A stretch of DNA of 64,000 bases from Gammaproteobacteria bacterium (GCA_016744995.1 JADGDG010000012.1:1-64000), one strand, 5' to 3'. Positions 27,936 through 37,028 are shown, numbered from the stretch's first letter. Notes: generated from the letters alone by a model not told the origin. Numbers and translations: made by a program.

Positions 27936-28127
27936 ATGGTGCAAAATAAAATGAATATAACTGAGGCACTGCAATGGGCAATGCATGACTGGTCTGACTG
28001 GTCTGGCAACGGAAATAACAGCTCAGCTTTCCACTCTAACTCTATGCAGGCTTCTGCTGCTGAAACTACTTCATCTTCTATTTATAAACGTTTTTATACT
28101 TTGATAAAGATGGCCCAGCATTATTAA
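27936..28127 (+). CDS. Small Ser/Asn-rich protein, operon gene 2
   Basis: A 63-residue protein with a tryptophan/aspartate stretch (LQWAMHDWSDWSGNGNN), then a Ser/Ala-rich linker and a short helix ending MAQHY. AAGGATAATC directly before the ATG is a good ribosome site. It begins 25 bases after gene 1. No family is recognised. Confidence 0.62.
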   Translation: MVQNKMNITEALQWAMHDWSDWSGNGNNSSAFHSNSMQASAAETTSSSIYKRFYTLIKMAQHY

Positions 28128-28142
28128 TAAAAGGATTTCATT

Positions 28143-28427
28143 TTGAAAAAAAATGAAAAAAACAAATCACCAACTTCCTGGATCACTCTGGAGTTCCAAC
28201 CTTCAGAAGATTTTTCAAATGTTATTATCAAAGGTGCATGGGATGATTGGAAAGGTAACATAATGCATAAAAAGAAAAATGGTGCATTTTATGTCCGTAA
28301 AAAAATTCCAGTAGGAGCCTGGGAGTGTGGATTCAAGTGCAATGATGATATATGGCAGATTAATCCAGACATGAAAACAACACCCTCTCCTTTTGGCTCT
28401 CTTAATAATATTATTACTGTGAGATAA
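28143..28427 (+). CDS. Single CBM48/E-set (glycogen-binding-like) domain protein, operon gene 3
   Basis: The 94-residue protein consists of one beta-sandwich-like domain. VIIKGAWDDWKGNIMHKKKN followed by GAFYVRKKIPVGAWECGFK, then WQINPD, resembles the AMPK-beta/isoamylase early-set carbohydrate-binding fold. The start is TTG, with AAAGGA at 9 bases spacing; no in-frame ATG exists nearby. It lies 15 bases after gene 2. Whether it binds a glucan is unknown; no glycogen genes are adjacent. Confidence 0.66.
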   Translation: MKKNEKNKSPTSWITLEFQPSEDFSNVIIKGAWDDWKGNIMHKKKNGAFYVRKKIPVGAWECGFKCNDDIWQINPDMKTTPSPFGSLNNIITVR

Positions 28428-28433
28428 TTTTTT

Positions 28434-28817
28434 ATGATCCTGGCAAAAATGAATAATACCAGCTGGATAGAACAAATTACAGAACAGTGGCTAGTCATTC
28501 ATTTTGGCCAGATAACCATCCGAATGAGTATGGAGGATTTCTACATTGTTGCTTCAATGTTCCATATAGCCGCTGGTGAAGAGATGCCTGACGAAGAAGT
28601 ATGCAGCATCATTGTATTAAGTGATGGAAATTATATAGTGGCTTATCGCTCCTTTGCAATGACAATGTGTGAGATCGTTCTTAGCCGTTTTGCTAATCTA
28701 TGCTTAATGGGAGTGGAGCAGCTTGAGATTAAGACTTGTAAAAAGCAACAGAATCACAACAACAATAGATGGGGACATCTGTCACTTGTATCTTCTTCAG
28801 GAAAGATCATTTTGTAA
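28434..28817 (+). CDS. Uncharacterised 127-residue protein, operon gene 4
   Basis: This soluble protein has a beta-strand opening (WLVIHFGQITIRMSMEDFYI), a helix, then IIVLSDGNYIVAYRSFAMTM. The end is basic and Asn-rich. It starts 6 bases after gene 3; an in-frame ATG at 28449 is an alternative start. No family is recognised. Conserved spacing suggests that it belongs to the same functional unit as the three genes before it. Confidence 0.62.
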   Translation: MILAKMNNTSWIEQITEQWLVIHFGQITIRMSMEDFYIVASMFHIAAGEEMPDEEVCSIIVLSDGNYIVAYRSFAMTMCEIVLSRFANLCLMGVEQLEIKTCKKQQNHNNNRWGHLSLVSSSGKIIL

Positions 28818-28878
28818 AATTTTTGTAACTCAGTAACCTGGATGTTCATTCATAGTAGATTCAGCTGATTTTTCTTGA

Positions 28879-29130
28879 TTAAATACTACTATTGTATTCT
28901 AGTTCAGCTGATATCTGGTGTAAGGATTTATGCACCGATGTCGTGCTTGATCTCGATGGCACTTCAGCTGCAGAAGGCGGCTGATTCAAACGCTTATCAG
29001 CTAATACAAATAAACCCAGACTGACAGCAACTAAAAAAATAAAAGGCAGGAGCTGACGGGACACAGCAATGCTTCTAATAGTGATCTCCTGACTCAGAGA
29101 TTTGCTGGATGAGCAGTTATAATTCTTCAT
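28879..29130 (-). CDS. Small single-span membrane protein
   Basis: An 83-residue protein with a polar N-terminus, one membrane helix (about residues 27-46, LPFIFLVAVSLGLFVLADKR) and a Ser-rich tail. The ATG at 29130 follows GGAG by 6 bases and is preferred to one 12 codons upstream. A moderate Fur box lies 55 bases upstream. Function unknown. Confidence 0.6.
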   Translation of the reverse strand: MKNYNCSSSKSLSQEITIRSIAVSRQLLPFIFLVAVSLGLFVLADKRLNQPPSAAEVPSRSSTTSVHKSLHQISAELEYNSSI

Positions 29131-29184
29131 CAAATCTCCAGTTTCAAATATTTCCTCGATAAACATAAACTATTTACCTAGATT

Positions 29185-29203
29185 GTAACTGATAATCATT
29201 CTC
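29185..29203. promoter_or_regulatory. Candidate Fur box before the small membrane protein
   Basis: GTAACTGATAATCATTCTC matches 15 of 19 consensus positions, with an intact GATAATCATT centre. Confidence 0.65.
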
Positions 29204-29280
29204 ACCTCAAGTCTGTTGTTATTTGTTTTTTTTAGCCTTTTTTTTATAACCAATATTTATGGCCTATCGTCTATCGTTAT

Positions 29281-29337
29281 AACCAGTCTTTATAACCAGT
29301 CTTTATAACCAGTCTTTATAACCAGTCTTTATAACCA
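29281..29337. repeat. 13-bp tandem repeat across the RDD gene stop codon
   Basis: Four perfect head-to-tail copies of AACCAGTCTTTAT run from 29281 to 29332, followed by a partial AACCA. On the minus strand they encode the last residues (GYKDWL) and the stop of the RDD protein. Since 13 is not a multiple of 3, the coding frame moves by one base per copy. Confidence 0.9.
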
Positions 29338-29740
29338 AAGTCCCTGCAAGTTTATCATGCCAGCCTTGCTTACGTTTATCAAAACCAACCCATATAATAC
29401 CAAGAAGCAAGGGTATCATCGAAACATAGTAGCCAATATAACGGATAATAAATTGACCTGTTGTAGGCTTGCCTCCTGTTTTTTCATCAATGATTCTAAC
29501 TCGAGCAAGCATTTTTCCCGGTGTGGCAGATTTATACATCCAGAAAATTATCACTGCAATCGCTGGAAAAATATAATTGAATAAAATATCCCACACACCC
29601 TGATTCATAGATCCATTAAACCAGTAATCCGTTCCATATATAGCAGCAAGTACAGGTGCAGCAATAATTATAATAAGAATAGTGTCTATTATTGCTGCAC
29701 CTGTTCTAATCCAGAATCCGGCGTATTCCTGCTTATGCAT
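29303..29740 (-). CDS. RDD family membrane protein
   Basis: The 145-residue protein has three membrane segments. It opens AGFWIRTGAAIIDTI with the R..D pair of the family, has SATPGKMLARVRIID in the middle and KRKQGWHDKLAGTLVIK near the end. The ATG at 29740 is chosen because GGAGGG lies 6 bases upstream. RDD proteins are thought to act in ion transport or osmotic tolerance. The reading frame ends inside a 13-bp tandem repeat. Confidence 0.86.
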   Translation of the reverse strand: MHKQEYAGFWIRTGAAIIDTILIIIIAAPVLAAIYGTDYWFNGSMNQGVWDILFNYIFPAIAVIIFWMYKSATPGKMLARVRIIDEKTGGKPTTGQFIIRYIGYYVSMIPLLLGIIWVGFDKRKQGWHDKLAGTLVIKTGYKDWL

Positions 29741-29772
29741 TTTAATTCCCTCCATGTGAATGATATATTGAT

Positions 29773-32700
29773 TTATTTAGAAATCAGAGTCGCCGTTGTT
29801 GATCGCACGGCATTATTTCTTAAATATTTGATACTGATCACTTGTCCAGTTTTCAGTGCTTTTAATGTTATGGAAATGTCTTTAATATTATCAATAAGCT
29901 GCAGATCAATTTGCAAAATAACATCTCCTTTTTTTAACTCAGCAATATCAGCGGGAGATCCTGGAACCACTCCATCCAATTTATAACCTCCTCCTGTCCA
30001 GGTAAAATCTGGAATAGTGCCCAGGCTAACCTTACGCACTGTGCGCAACTTATCATGCCTGTCAGGTTGATGACTGGCTGTATTCAGATTCACTGTCATA
30101 GGAGCTCCTCTGGAAGCTAAATATTCAATCACTTCATGGCTAACCTTTGCAATCTGTAACAAACCCTCCAGATCAATTTTTTCACTTGTATCACTCGGAC
30201 GGTGATAGTCCAGATTGACTCCAGAAAAAAGCTGTACAGCAGGAATACCAGCTTCATGAAAACTAATCTGATCACTGGCATCCAGCTCTTCTTTAACCAG
30301 GCTTATCTGAACACCCGTAACAAACCCAATCCCTCTGAATATATGCGGCCATTGGGTTGCTGATCCAGTCCCAAGAACCAATAGTTTTCTCCCCTCCAGC
30401 CGCCCCACTGTATCAAGGTTCAACATACCGATAATTTGCTCCACAGGAAATTTCTTTTGTAGTTTAAGATATTGCTTTGAGCCTTTTCTCCCTGCTTCTT
30501 CTGCCGAAAAGGCAACAAAAATAATGCTCCTCTCCGGTTTCAATGTTTTAAAATTAGTTTCCCCATAAGCTCTGGCAAGCTCCAGTAAGACAGCAACACC
30601 ACTGGCATTATCATCAGCTCCATTGTGAATTTGTCCTTTATTTCCCTGACGAACATCAGGCCACCCCAGGCCCAGATGATCGTAATGAGCACCAATCACA
30701 ACACTTTGGCCGGCATAATCAGGATTTGTTCCGGGAATTATAGCCACCACATTTTTCAGCTCAGTTTCCTGTTCAGTCTCTCCTCCCTTTTCAGTCCAGC
30801 TTTGAAAGAATGACTCACCATCACCGCCGGGTAGTAAGCCTGCTTTTTCAAAGGCACGGGCAATATAATCTGCAGATTTATTAAGACCTTCTGAACCAAA
30901 ACCTCGGCCTTTAAGTTCATCTGATGCAAGGTAATTAATGGAATCAAGCATACTATACGCACTGAACAAAGAGGGTTTTTCAGCCAGGGCCGAACGTTTA
31001 TTTAAAGCACCTCGTGACTGTTGTGCATCAGTAGTAAAGTTTATTGTCATTGGAGAATGCTTTATCGGCCATCGACCTTTATTCTGGTTGGATGGCTCTA
31101 CTCCCGCAAAGGAGATGAAACTGTATTTGTGGTAATGTGGTAATTTTCGTGCAAGACCCGGCAAGGCATCAATACGACTGCTTGCTATCAGGCTTATAGG
31201 TGTTTTATATTTATTGTTGCGACGAACCGTCAGAGCAATGGAGTGATCAGCATAGGGAATAACTTCAGGTTTGGAACTCTGATGGTTAAGGATCAGTTCT
31301 TTTTGTCCAAACTGAACATCATATCCTTTCGCAGCATTCTTGAAGTGTTTCAGAAACTTATTGTTTAAACCCAGTAGAGTGACGGCATAATTTTCAGCTA
31401 ACTCTTTAATTTCATCATCCCATTGAATAACCACCGAGTCAGATCCCATTTTTTTCATTGCTTCAGCAAATTGTTTATAGGCATTTTTCTCCTCTGAAGA
31501 TGAACTGCCCGGCAGAACCACCAGCATTTTTTTGCTGCCGAAGACTTGTGTAAATGCAGGGGGAGTTTCTTCAGTAAGCAGCTTTCTAAAGACATCAAAC
31601 TGTGGATCAATATCAAGCCGCAGCGGCTTTGTTTTCAGCTTCACTTCAAACTGCTGATGCTTTTCAGTCATAAAAACTTTAGACTGGAATGCCTGAACCT
31701 GATCATCAAGTGTCACTGCAAATGGAACCGTCAGCTGATAAACCGGCTCTATCTGATCCTGTACCAGTTCAAATGACAATACATAACCATCCGGAGCCGC
31801 TGTTACCTGAGCTTTTTTCAATGATAATTCAGGTGCTCCCGCTCTGTGTACCCATTGTTTAAAGAAGTGTTTAAAAGGTTTTCTGGCCGCTAATTCAAAT
31901 ATCTCTGACCAGTCTTCAAAGGAGGCTTGATGAAACTGAAAAAGTTTATAAAAATTTTTCAAAGCATGGACAAAAAGCTCATCACCCAGTTCAATTCTCA
32001 ACATGTGAAATATCATTAATACCTTACCATAACCAACAGCCTCTGAAACAGAATCATGTCTTCCTCTGAATTCAGAAACTGGAAAGTCATGCCCCTTTGC
32101 AGCATAATCTGAATATTTTTGCAGGCTTTGTTGTCGATAAGCTGTACCTTGCCCCTGCTGCTCCTTAATTAAATGATCAGCCAGATAGGATGTAAGCCCT
32201 TCGCTCCAATTGCCATGTTCATAGTCAACATAAACACTATTTCCCCACCAGTTGTGCAGAATTTCATGGGGGTAGGATGAGTTTATTATAAATGGCAAAC
32301 GAATAACTTTTGGCCCCAGCAAAGTGAATGAAGGCATGCCGTAACCGGTTTCCCAAAAATTTTCAATCAAAGCAAATTTACTATAGGGATATGCACCCAA
32401 AAGATCCTGATACATTTTCAGAAATTGAGCAGTTGCATTCAGATATTTGTTGGCCAGAGTTTCATCAGCACTGCGCAAATAAACCTGTGCTGTAATACCA
32501 TCAGTCTGCTGTTCATATTCAACAAATTGTGCTGCAATTAAATAGATTTCTTGCTGGATGTGAGATTCCTGCCAGCGAACTCTCGATTGCTTACTATCCT
32601 GTGCATCTGATCTCCGATGTTGTGTTCTTTTTCCCTGACTGACTGCAGACCATTTCTCAGGAAGATTGATTCTCATATCAAAGATAACACCAGTTTGATC

Positions 32701-33219
32701 CAAAAACTCAGGATACCAGTTTGTTTTGCCTGAGAGGTAAACACCTTCAGAAGATATAATCCCGCTAGTGTTGCGAAAACCTCGTGAAAGTTCTTTATCA
32801 GTACTTTCAAGGGCACTGTTAATTTTTCCCTGATAAGCCAGCTTGAATGTTCTTAAACCATCAGGTAAGACAACATGATATGCAATAGATTGTTTATTAA
32901 ATTTTAATTGAGCAGCTGTATCCAGGGGCTTAAGTTGAACATTTTCAGTTAATACCAATGGTGTAAAATTTTTGTGCAAGGTAAAAATAATCTTTTTATC
33001 AGATGCAGTTGTTAATGCTATTTCATCAATAACCTGGATATTATGAGATTCAGGTTGAATTTGAATATCCATTTGATGTGAGATCACCCCCTCTTTTTGC
33101 ACAGAGAAACCTACATCAGTAAGATCATGACTTGCAAAAGAAGCATTTCCAGTCAGCAAGAGCAGCAGCAACAAAACAGCATATTTAAAAGGTAAAAACT
33201 GAAAATTTTTAATGGTCAT
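29773..33219 (-). CDS. Secreted M1-like / M28 double metallopeptidase with PDZ domain
   Basis: The 1148-residue protein has a signal peptide (to about residue 30). An M1-like peptidase domain follows, with HEILHNWWGN near residue 316 and the third-ligand glutamate in WSEG downstream. Next is an M28 aminopeptidase domain (about 770-1020) with zinc-ligand segments AHYDHLG, GADDNASG, FSAEEAG, NLDTVGR and LDYHRPSD. A C-terminal PDZ domain (about 1055-1148) has GVVPGSPADIAELKKGD. It is probably periplasmic or exported for peptide scavenging. A Fur box lies 129 bases upstream. Confidence 0.9.
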   Translation of the reverse strand: MTIKNFQFLPFKYAVLLLLLLLTGNASFASHDLTDVGFSVQKEGVISHQMDIQIQPESHNIQVIDEIALTTASDKKIIFTLHKNFTPLVLTENVQLKPLDTAAQLKFNKQSIAYHVVLPDGLRTFKLAYQGKINSALESTDKELSRGFRNTSGIISSEGVYLSGKTNWYPEFLDQTGVIFDMRINLPEKWSAVSQGKRTQHRRSDAQDSKQSRVRWQESHIQQEIYLIAAQFVEYEQQTDGITAQVYLRSADETLANKYLNATAQFLKMYQDLLGAYPYSKFALIENFWETGYGMPSFTLLGPKVIRLPFIINSSYPHEILHNWWGNSVYVDYEHGNWSEGLTSYLADHLIKEQQGQGTAYRQQSLQKYSDYAAKGHDFPVSEFRGRHDSVSEAVGYGKVLMIFHMLRIELGDELFVHALKNFYKLFQFHQASFEDWSEIFELAARKPFKHFFKQWVHRAGAPELSLKKAQVTAAPDGYVLSFELVQDQIEPVYQLTVPFAVTLDDQVQAFQSKVFMTEKHQQFEVKLKTKPLRLDIDPQFDVFRKLLTEETPPAFTQVFGSKKMLVVLPGSSSSEEKNAYKQFAEAMKKMGSDSVVIQWDDEIKELAENYAVTLLGLNNKFLKHFKNAAKGYDVQFGQKELILNHQSSKPEVIPYADHSIALTVRRNNKYKTPISLIASSRIDALPGLARKLPHYHKYSFISFAGVEPSNQNKGRWPIKHSPMTINFTTDAQQSRGALNKRSALAEKPSLFSAYSMLDSINYLASDELKGRGFGSEGLNKSADYIARAFEKAGLLPGGDGESFFQSWTEKGGETEQETELKNVVAIIPGTNPDYAGQSVVIGAHYDHLGLGWPDVRQGNKGQIHNGADDNASGVAVLLELARAYGETNFKTLKPERSIIFVAFSAEEAGRKGSKQYLKLQKKFPVEQIIGMLNLDTVGRLEGRKLLVLGTGSATQWPHIFRGIGFVTGVQISLVKEELDASDQISFHEAGIPAVQLFSGVNLDYHRPSDTSEKIDLEGLLQIAKVSHEVIEYLASRGAPMTVNLNTASHQPDRHDKLRTVRKVSLGTIPDFTWTGGGYKLDGVVPGSPADIAELKKGDVILQIDLQLIDNIKDISITLKALKTGQVISIKYLRNNAVRSTTATLISK

Positions 33220-33347
33220 AAAATCACGGTAGCTATGGTTTAAGTGAGTGGTTTAAATAAATAGTTCAAATAAACGGTTTAAATGAGAGGAATAAATGAA
33301 ATGGATAGATAAAAACTCCAAATGAAAAAATAACTTATAAATCAATT

Positions 33348-33366
33348 GTAAATGACAATCATTATC
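33348..33366. promoter_or_regulatory. Fur box between the protease and a small membrane protein
   Basis: GTAAATGACAATCATTATC matches 16 of 19 Fur consensus positions in the divergent intergenic region, 129 bases from the protease and 106 from the small-protein start. Confidence 0.78.
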
Positions 33367-33471
33367 AATACAATAAATTCTATGATAGATTTGATTTTAA
33401 TTGAACAGAATAATACTTCTGTTCATTTTATTCCAGATTAACTTTCCCCGGTCATTATGAGGACATAAATT

Positions 33472-33684
33472 ATGAAAAAAAAGCTGACAGGTTTGTTATT
33501 AGGTGGATTTATTGGCTGGTGGGTTGGAATGAACATCGGTATGGAACAACCTATACTCAATAACCCACTAGTAAAGGGGCAGAGCTTAGGACTTCCTGAA
33601 TGGAACGTCAAATCCGTAAAAGAGGATATGAGTTCCAAAAGTAAAGATTTATACAAAAACACGGATTCAATCAAACACTATTAG
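33472..33684 (+). CDS. Small glycine-zipper membrane protein
   Basis: A 70-residue protein with one N-terminal membrane helix containing GG and G-x-x-x-G spacing (LLLGGFIGWWVGMNIG) and a Lys/Ser-rich soluble tail. AGGA lies about 9 bases before the ATG. It resembles the YtxH-like protein at 6357. Its last 14 bases overlap the convergent CBS gene. Confidence 0.66.
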   Translation: MKKKLTGLLLGGFIGWWVGMNIGMEQPILNNPLVKGQSLGLPEWNVKSVKEDMSSKSKDLYKNTDSIKHY

Positions 33685-34126
33685 ATAAGAGATTTTCCTG
33701 AAAAACAGCTTTATGAACATCTCCCATACTTAAAATACCAACCAGTTTGTTATTCTCTGTTACTGGAATGCGGCGAAATTTCCTGAGCCACATCATTGAT
33801 GCAGCTCTTAGAATTGGCTGCTCCGGCGATACCACAAAAACATCTTTGGTCATGATATCTCCTACCGTTTTAACCAGTACGCTGCTGTAATCTTTTTCCA
33901 TTGCTTCAAAGTCAACTTTAGAGCCCCCTTCTACCAGTTCACGCATATCCGGGAACATACTGCACAAAATATCTTTTTCAGAAACAATACCAATAAGCAT
34001 ACCGTCATCATCCACCACAGGTAAGCCACTGATTTTATTAAAGCACATGATGGTAGCGATATCTTTTATCGTGGTTTCTTTCTTACATGTTTTAATACTA
34101 ACACTCATGGTATCTTTGACTTGCAT
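33671..34126 (-). CDS. Tandem CBS-domain protein
   Basis: The 151-residue protein consists of two CBS motifs: about residues 10-60 (MCFNKISGLPVVDDDGMLIG, IVSEKDIL) and 90-145 (KDVFVVSPEQPIL, RRIPVTENNKLVGILSMGDV). CBS pairs sense adenine nucleotides. No effector domain is attached, so it may regulate a partner. GAGGCACTAAA precedes the ATG. Confidence 0.9.
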   Translation of the reverse strand: MQVKDTMSVSIKTCKKETTIKDIATIMCFNKISGLPVVDDDGMLIGIVSEKDILCSMFPDMRELVEGGSKVDFEAMEKDYSSVLVKTVGDIMTKDVFVVSPEQPILRAASMMWLRKFRRIPVTENNKLVGILSMGDVHKAVFQENLLSNSV

Positions 34127-34178
34127 TTTAGTGCCTCACTTACAGCAGTATTATTTACAATTTCACCAAACCCTTAAT

Positions 34179-34197
34179 GGGAATGATTATCACTTAG
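34179..34197. promoter_or_regulatory. Weak Fur-like box before the CBS gene
   Basis: GGGAATGATTATCACTTAG keeps AATGATTATCA but matches only 13 of 19 positions. It could serve the CBS gene or the repeat-protein gene 130 bases downstream. Confidence 0.4.
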
Positions 34198-34328
34198 TGT
34201 TTTACTAATGTCAATTGACTTCTTAAAATTTTATTTCTTCACAAATATTAGAACAAGCTGAATTATTGATATATTAAATCGTATTGCTTATAATTCGCAC
34301 TTAGTTTACTAATTATTAAGGATGTTCC

Positions 34329-36527
34329 ATGACTGATATGACTGATTTAAAAACAAAAGAGCAATCTTGCAGCACTGCCACTGATTTTTATAAGCTGGCA
34401 TCTTCAGTCAAAGATGATCCTGAATATGTGAAGACTCTCATGGAAAAATCAGAAGCTCAGTGCCAAATGCCCCTGGATTATATTGCTGCTGCAAAAGGAT
34501 TTGCAGAATTACTGGATGAAGAGGAGTATGCAAAAGATTTACTGGATCAAGCTGAAAATACCTGTTTTGAAGCCAAAGAATTTGCAGAATTAGCCCATGC
34601 TTTCTTCACTCTTTTTAAAGATACTGAAAAAAGCAAATCATTATTGGAACAGGCGGCTGATGATGCCAGTCAGTTAGATGACTTTATGCTGATTGCTAAA
34701 TACGCTCAGGAAGATCTCAAAGATGATGAGCTGGCCAATCAGTTTATGGCAAAAATTGAAGAAAATTGTAAATCTCTTGATGATCTGTATCAATTATCTA
34801 AAAAGCTGGTTACAGAGCAGAATGATGTCCCCACAGCAAAGGAATTTTATAAAAAAGCCGCTCGTTTTTGTGATGATATATCAACGAGTATCCAGTATGC
34901 CAACGGGGCTGTTGAATTATTTGATGATAAAGACTGGGCCGGACAAATATTAGATGATGAAGAAACCAATTGCCAGTTTCCAAAAGATTTTGTTGATCTG
35001 TCAAAAGGTTATAAACAAATTTTAAATGACAATGAAAAAATTTCTGCATTACTTGAAGAAGCTAAAAATTATGCGATGACCGGTGAAGAAAATCTTGATC
35101 TGGCTCAGGGCCTATGGGAGTTATTAGAGGACAAGGACGGTGCTGTAGAGGCCTATAAGAATGCCCTCCCTGATATCACATCAAAAGAACAATTAATGAA
35201 TATAGGCAAGCTGATTGCTCAGGATTTGGGTGATACAGAGCTGGCAAAATCTCTCTACCAAAAGGCAGAAGCTAAAATGAATATGGCTGCTGAAGTGAAA
35301 AATTTTGCTCAGGCTATTGTTGATGATCTGGCTGACAAAGACTATGCCAGTGAAATTTACACCAAAGCCAGTGAAAATTTTACAGCACCCAGTGAACTGG
35401 TATTGTTTGCTTCAGAGATCATCAAAAACCTGGATGATAAAGACAGAGCCGCAGCTCTCTATCGTCGTGCTCTTGAAAAAATGGAAAAATTTGGTGACTT
35501 CACTAAATTATTTGATGATCTGCAAAACTCATTACCCGATGCTGAATTATCAAAAGATGTTTTATTAAAAGCCAAAGAATCCGCCTCTGAAACAAAGCAT
35601 TTGATCGATTTGGCACAAAAAGCCATTGACAGTCTGAAAGATAAAGAACTGGCAATTCTGCTCATTAATATGGCTGAAGACTTTGTCACCAGTCTGGGTG
35701 AAATGAGCCAGGTTGTCGTCTGTGTAGAGAAAAATTATGCTGATGATACTCAATGGAATCAGGAATTACAGAGTAAATTACAGCGACGTGAAGCCAATCA
35801 GGAAAAATATAAAGAATTCCAGGAGCGGGAAAGCAAGGCTAAAACCTTTGCCATGAATATTAATCTCGTTAGAGATATTATGGCAGTGCTTGATGACAAA
35901 TTTTATGCAAAAAAAGTACTCAGCAACCTCCAGGAAATGCTGGAAAGCGGTACAAAAAATTATTTTGATCTACTGGCACTCTGTGATGCCATCAATGCCT
36001 ACCTTGATGACAGCCAATGGATCAAACAAATTTTAGAATCCAACATCAATGATTGCCAGCATTTTAGTGATATCAAACAAATCACTCACTGGACAAGCTG
36101 TACTATGTCCGACAAAGACACCGGTGCAGAATTAACCAGAGATTTTTATCAATTGTGGCAGCAAAAACTGGAACAGCAGGATAATAAAAGTATTTATGAC
36201 TACACCAAATTAGCTTCTGCCATTTCCCAGCATCTCAGCGATAAGACCTGGACCGATGAATTGCTAATAATGGCAGAAAAACTCAGCAGCGATGATTTTT
36301 ATGCCCATACCAGCATTGCATTGGTCAGGCAAAAATTTGATTCTGATAACTCAAACATATCCTATTTCAAAGATATTGCAGCTTATATCCACTCCCCGGA
36401 AGAATTGACAAAATACATTCAATACCTGGGGATGCGTGATATCAGCCTGGAAACAAGACAACAGGTTTATAAAGAAATCATCAACCAGCACCCTGAGTTG
36501 GAGAGTCACCAGTCAATAGCGTCATAA
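34329..36527 (+). CDS. Acidic protein of 34-residue helical repeats
   Basis: The 732-residue soluble protein is built from about 17 helix-pair repeats. Thirteen in the first 450 residues are almost exactly 34 residues long, with pattern D-x3-LA-x6-L-x-D-x4-A-x2-LL-x2-AE (examples: YIAAAKGFAELLDEEEYAKD, LMNIGKLIAQDLGDTELAKS). The period fits TPR-type solenoids, but the motif is not canonical TPR. Many units end in a conserved cysteine at the repeat junction. AAGGA lies 7 bases before the ATG. It is probably a protein-binding scaffold; partners are unknown. Confidence 0.8.
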   Translation: MTDMTDLKTKEQSCSTATDFYKLASSVKDDPEYVKTLMEKSEAQCQMPLDYIAAAKGFAELLDEEEYAKDLLDQAENTCFEAKEFAELAHAFFTLFKDTEKSKSLLEQAADDASQLDDFMLIAKYAQEDLKDDELANQFMAKIEENCKSLDDLYQLSKKLVTEQNDVPTAKEFYKKAARFCDDISTSIQYANGAVELFDDKDWAGQILDDEETNCQFPKDFVDLSKGYKQILNDNEKISALLEEAKNYAMTGEENLDLAQGLWELLEDKDGAVEAYKNALPDITSKEQLMNIGKLIAQDLGDTELAKSLYQKAEAKMNMAAEVKNFAQAIVDDLADKDYASEIYTKASENFTAPSELVLFASEIIKNLDDKDRAAALYRRALEKMEKFGDFTKLFDDLQNSLPDAELSKDVLLKAKESASETKHLIDLAQKAIDSLKDKELAILLINMAEDFVTSLGEMSQVVVCVEKNYADDTQWNQELQSKLQRREANQEKYKEFQERESKAKTFAMNINLVRDIMAVLDDKFYAKKVLSNLQEMLESGTKNYFDLLALCDAINAYLDDSQWIKQILESNINDCQHFSDIKQITHWTSCTMSDKDTGAELTRDFYQLWQQKLEQQDNKSIYDYTKLASAISQHLSDKTWTDELLIMAEKLSSDDFYAHTSIALVRQKFDSDNSNISYFKDIAAYIHSPEELTKYIQYLGMRDISLETRQQVYKEIINQHPELESHQSIAS

Positions 36528-36545
36528 TAATCATACAAGCCCCTC

Positions 36546-36570
36546 AACTCCCTTTCCCAATAAGGGAGTT
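36546..36570. terminator. Hairpin after the repeat protein
   Basis: AACTCCCTT (36546-36554) pairs perfectly with AAGGGAGTT (36562-36570) around a 7-base loop. It lies 19 bases after the stop codon. There is no T-tract, so it may be a Rho-linked or processing hairpin. Confidence 0.5.
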
Positions 36571-36674
36571 ACAAGTGATGCCAACTCAATATAAGATGGC
36601 TCTCCTTTTTTCAGAGCTTAATGTTTCCAGAGCCAAATATTTCCAGAGCTGAACACTTCCAAGCTTATTGAATA

Positions 36675-37004
36675 TCAGTTATAACTGATATTCAATAAGC
36701 CACGAACAGAACGGGCCATAGATTCATAACTATAATTAGAAGTCTGTTGTTCCTTCCTTCTTTGCAGATCACTAAGCGGCGAGCCGCTATCCCTGCATGA
36801 AACATAGTGAAAAAGCTTCTTAATTAAATTATTAATCACCTGTTCATTAGATGAATAACACTCATCCGTTTGAAAGACTGACTGCTTAATTAACTTCTCA
36901 AACTCCGCGCCATAAAAATCCAGCAGACAGTAACCATTTAACTTGCTGCATACTCTGAGATAAGGCGTATCATTTTCAAATCCTGTGTCAATATAGTAGT
37001 TCAT
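36675..37004 (-). CDS. Hypothetical protein (109 residues)
   Basis: A soluble protein starting MNYYIDTGFENDTPYLRVCS, with a beta-rich start and helical end. AAAGGTGAG precedes the ATG at 37004, which is preferred to an upstream ATG inside the Fur-like box. It contains four cysteines. No family is recognised, and the iron link rests only on the box. Confidence 0.62.
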   Translation of the reverse strand: MNYYIDTGFENDTPYLRVCSKLNGYCLLDFYGAEFEKLIKQSVFQTDECYSSNEQVINNLIKKLFHYVSCRDSGSPLSDLQRRKEQQTSNYSYESMARSVRGLLNISYN

Positions 37005-37028
37005 AAACTCACCTTTTATAATACATAA

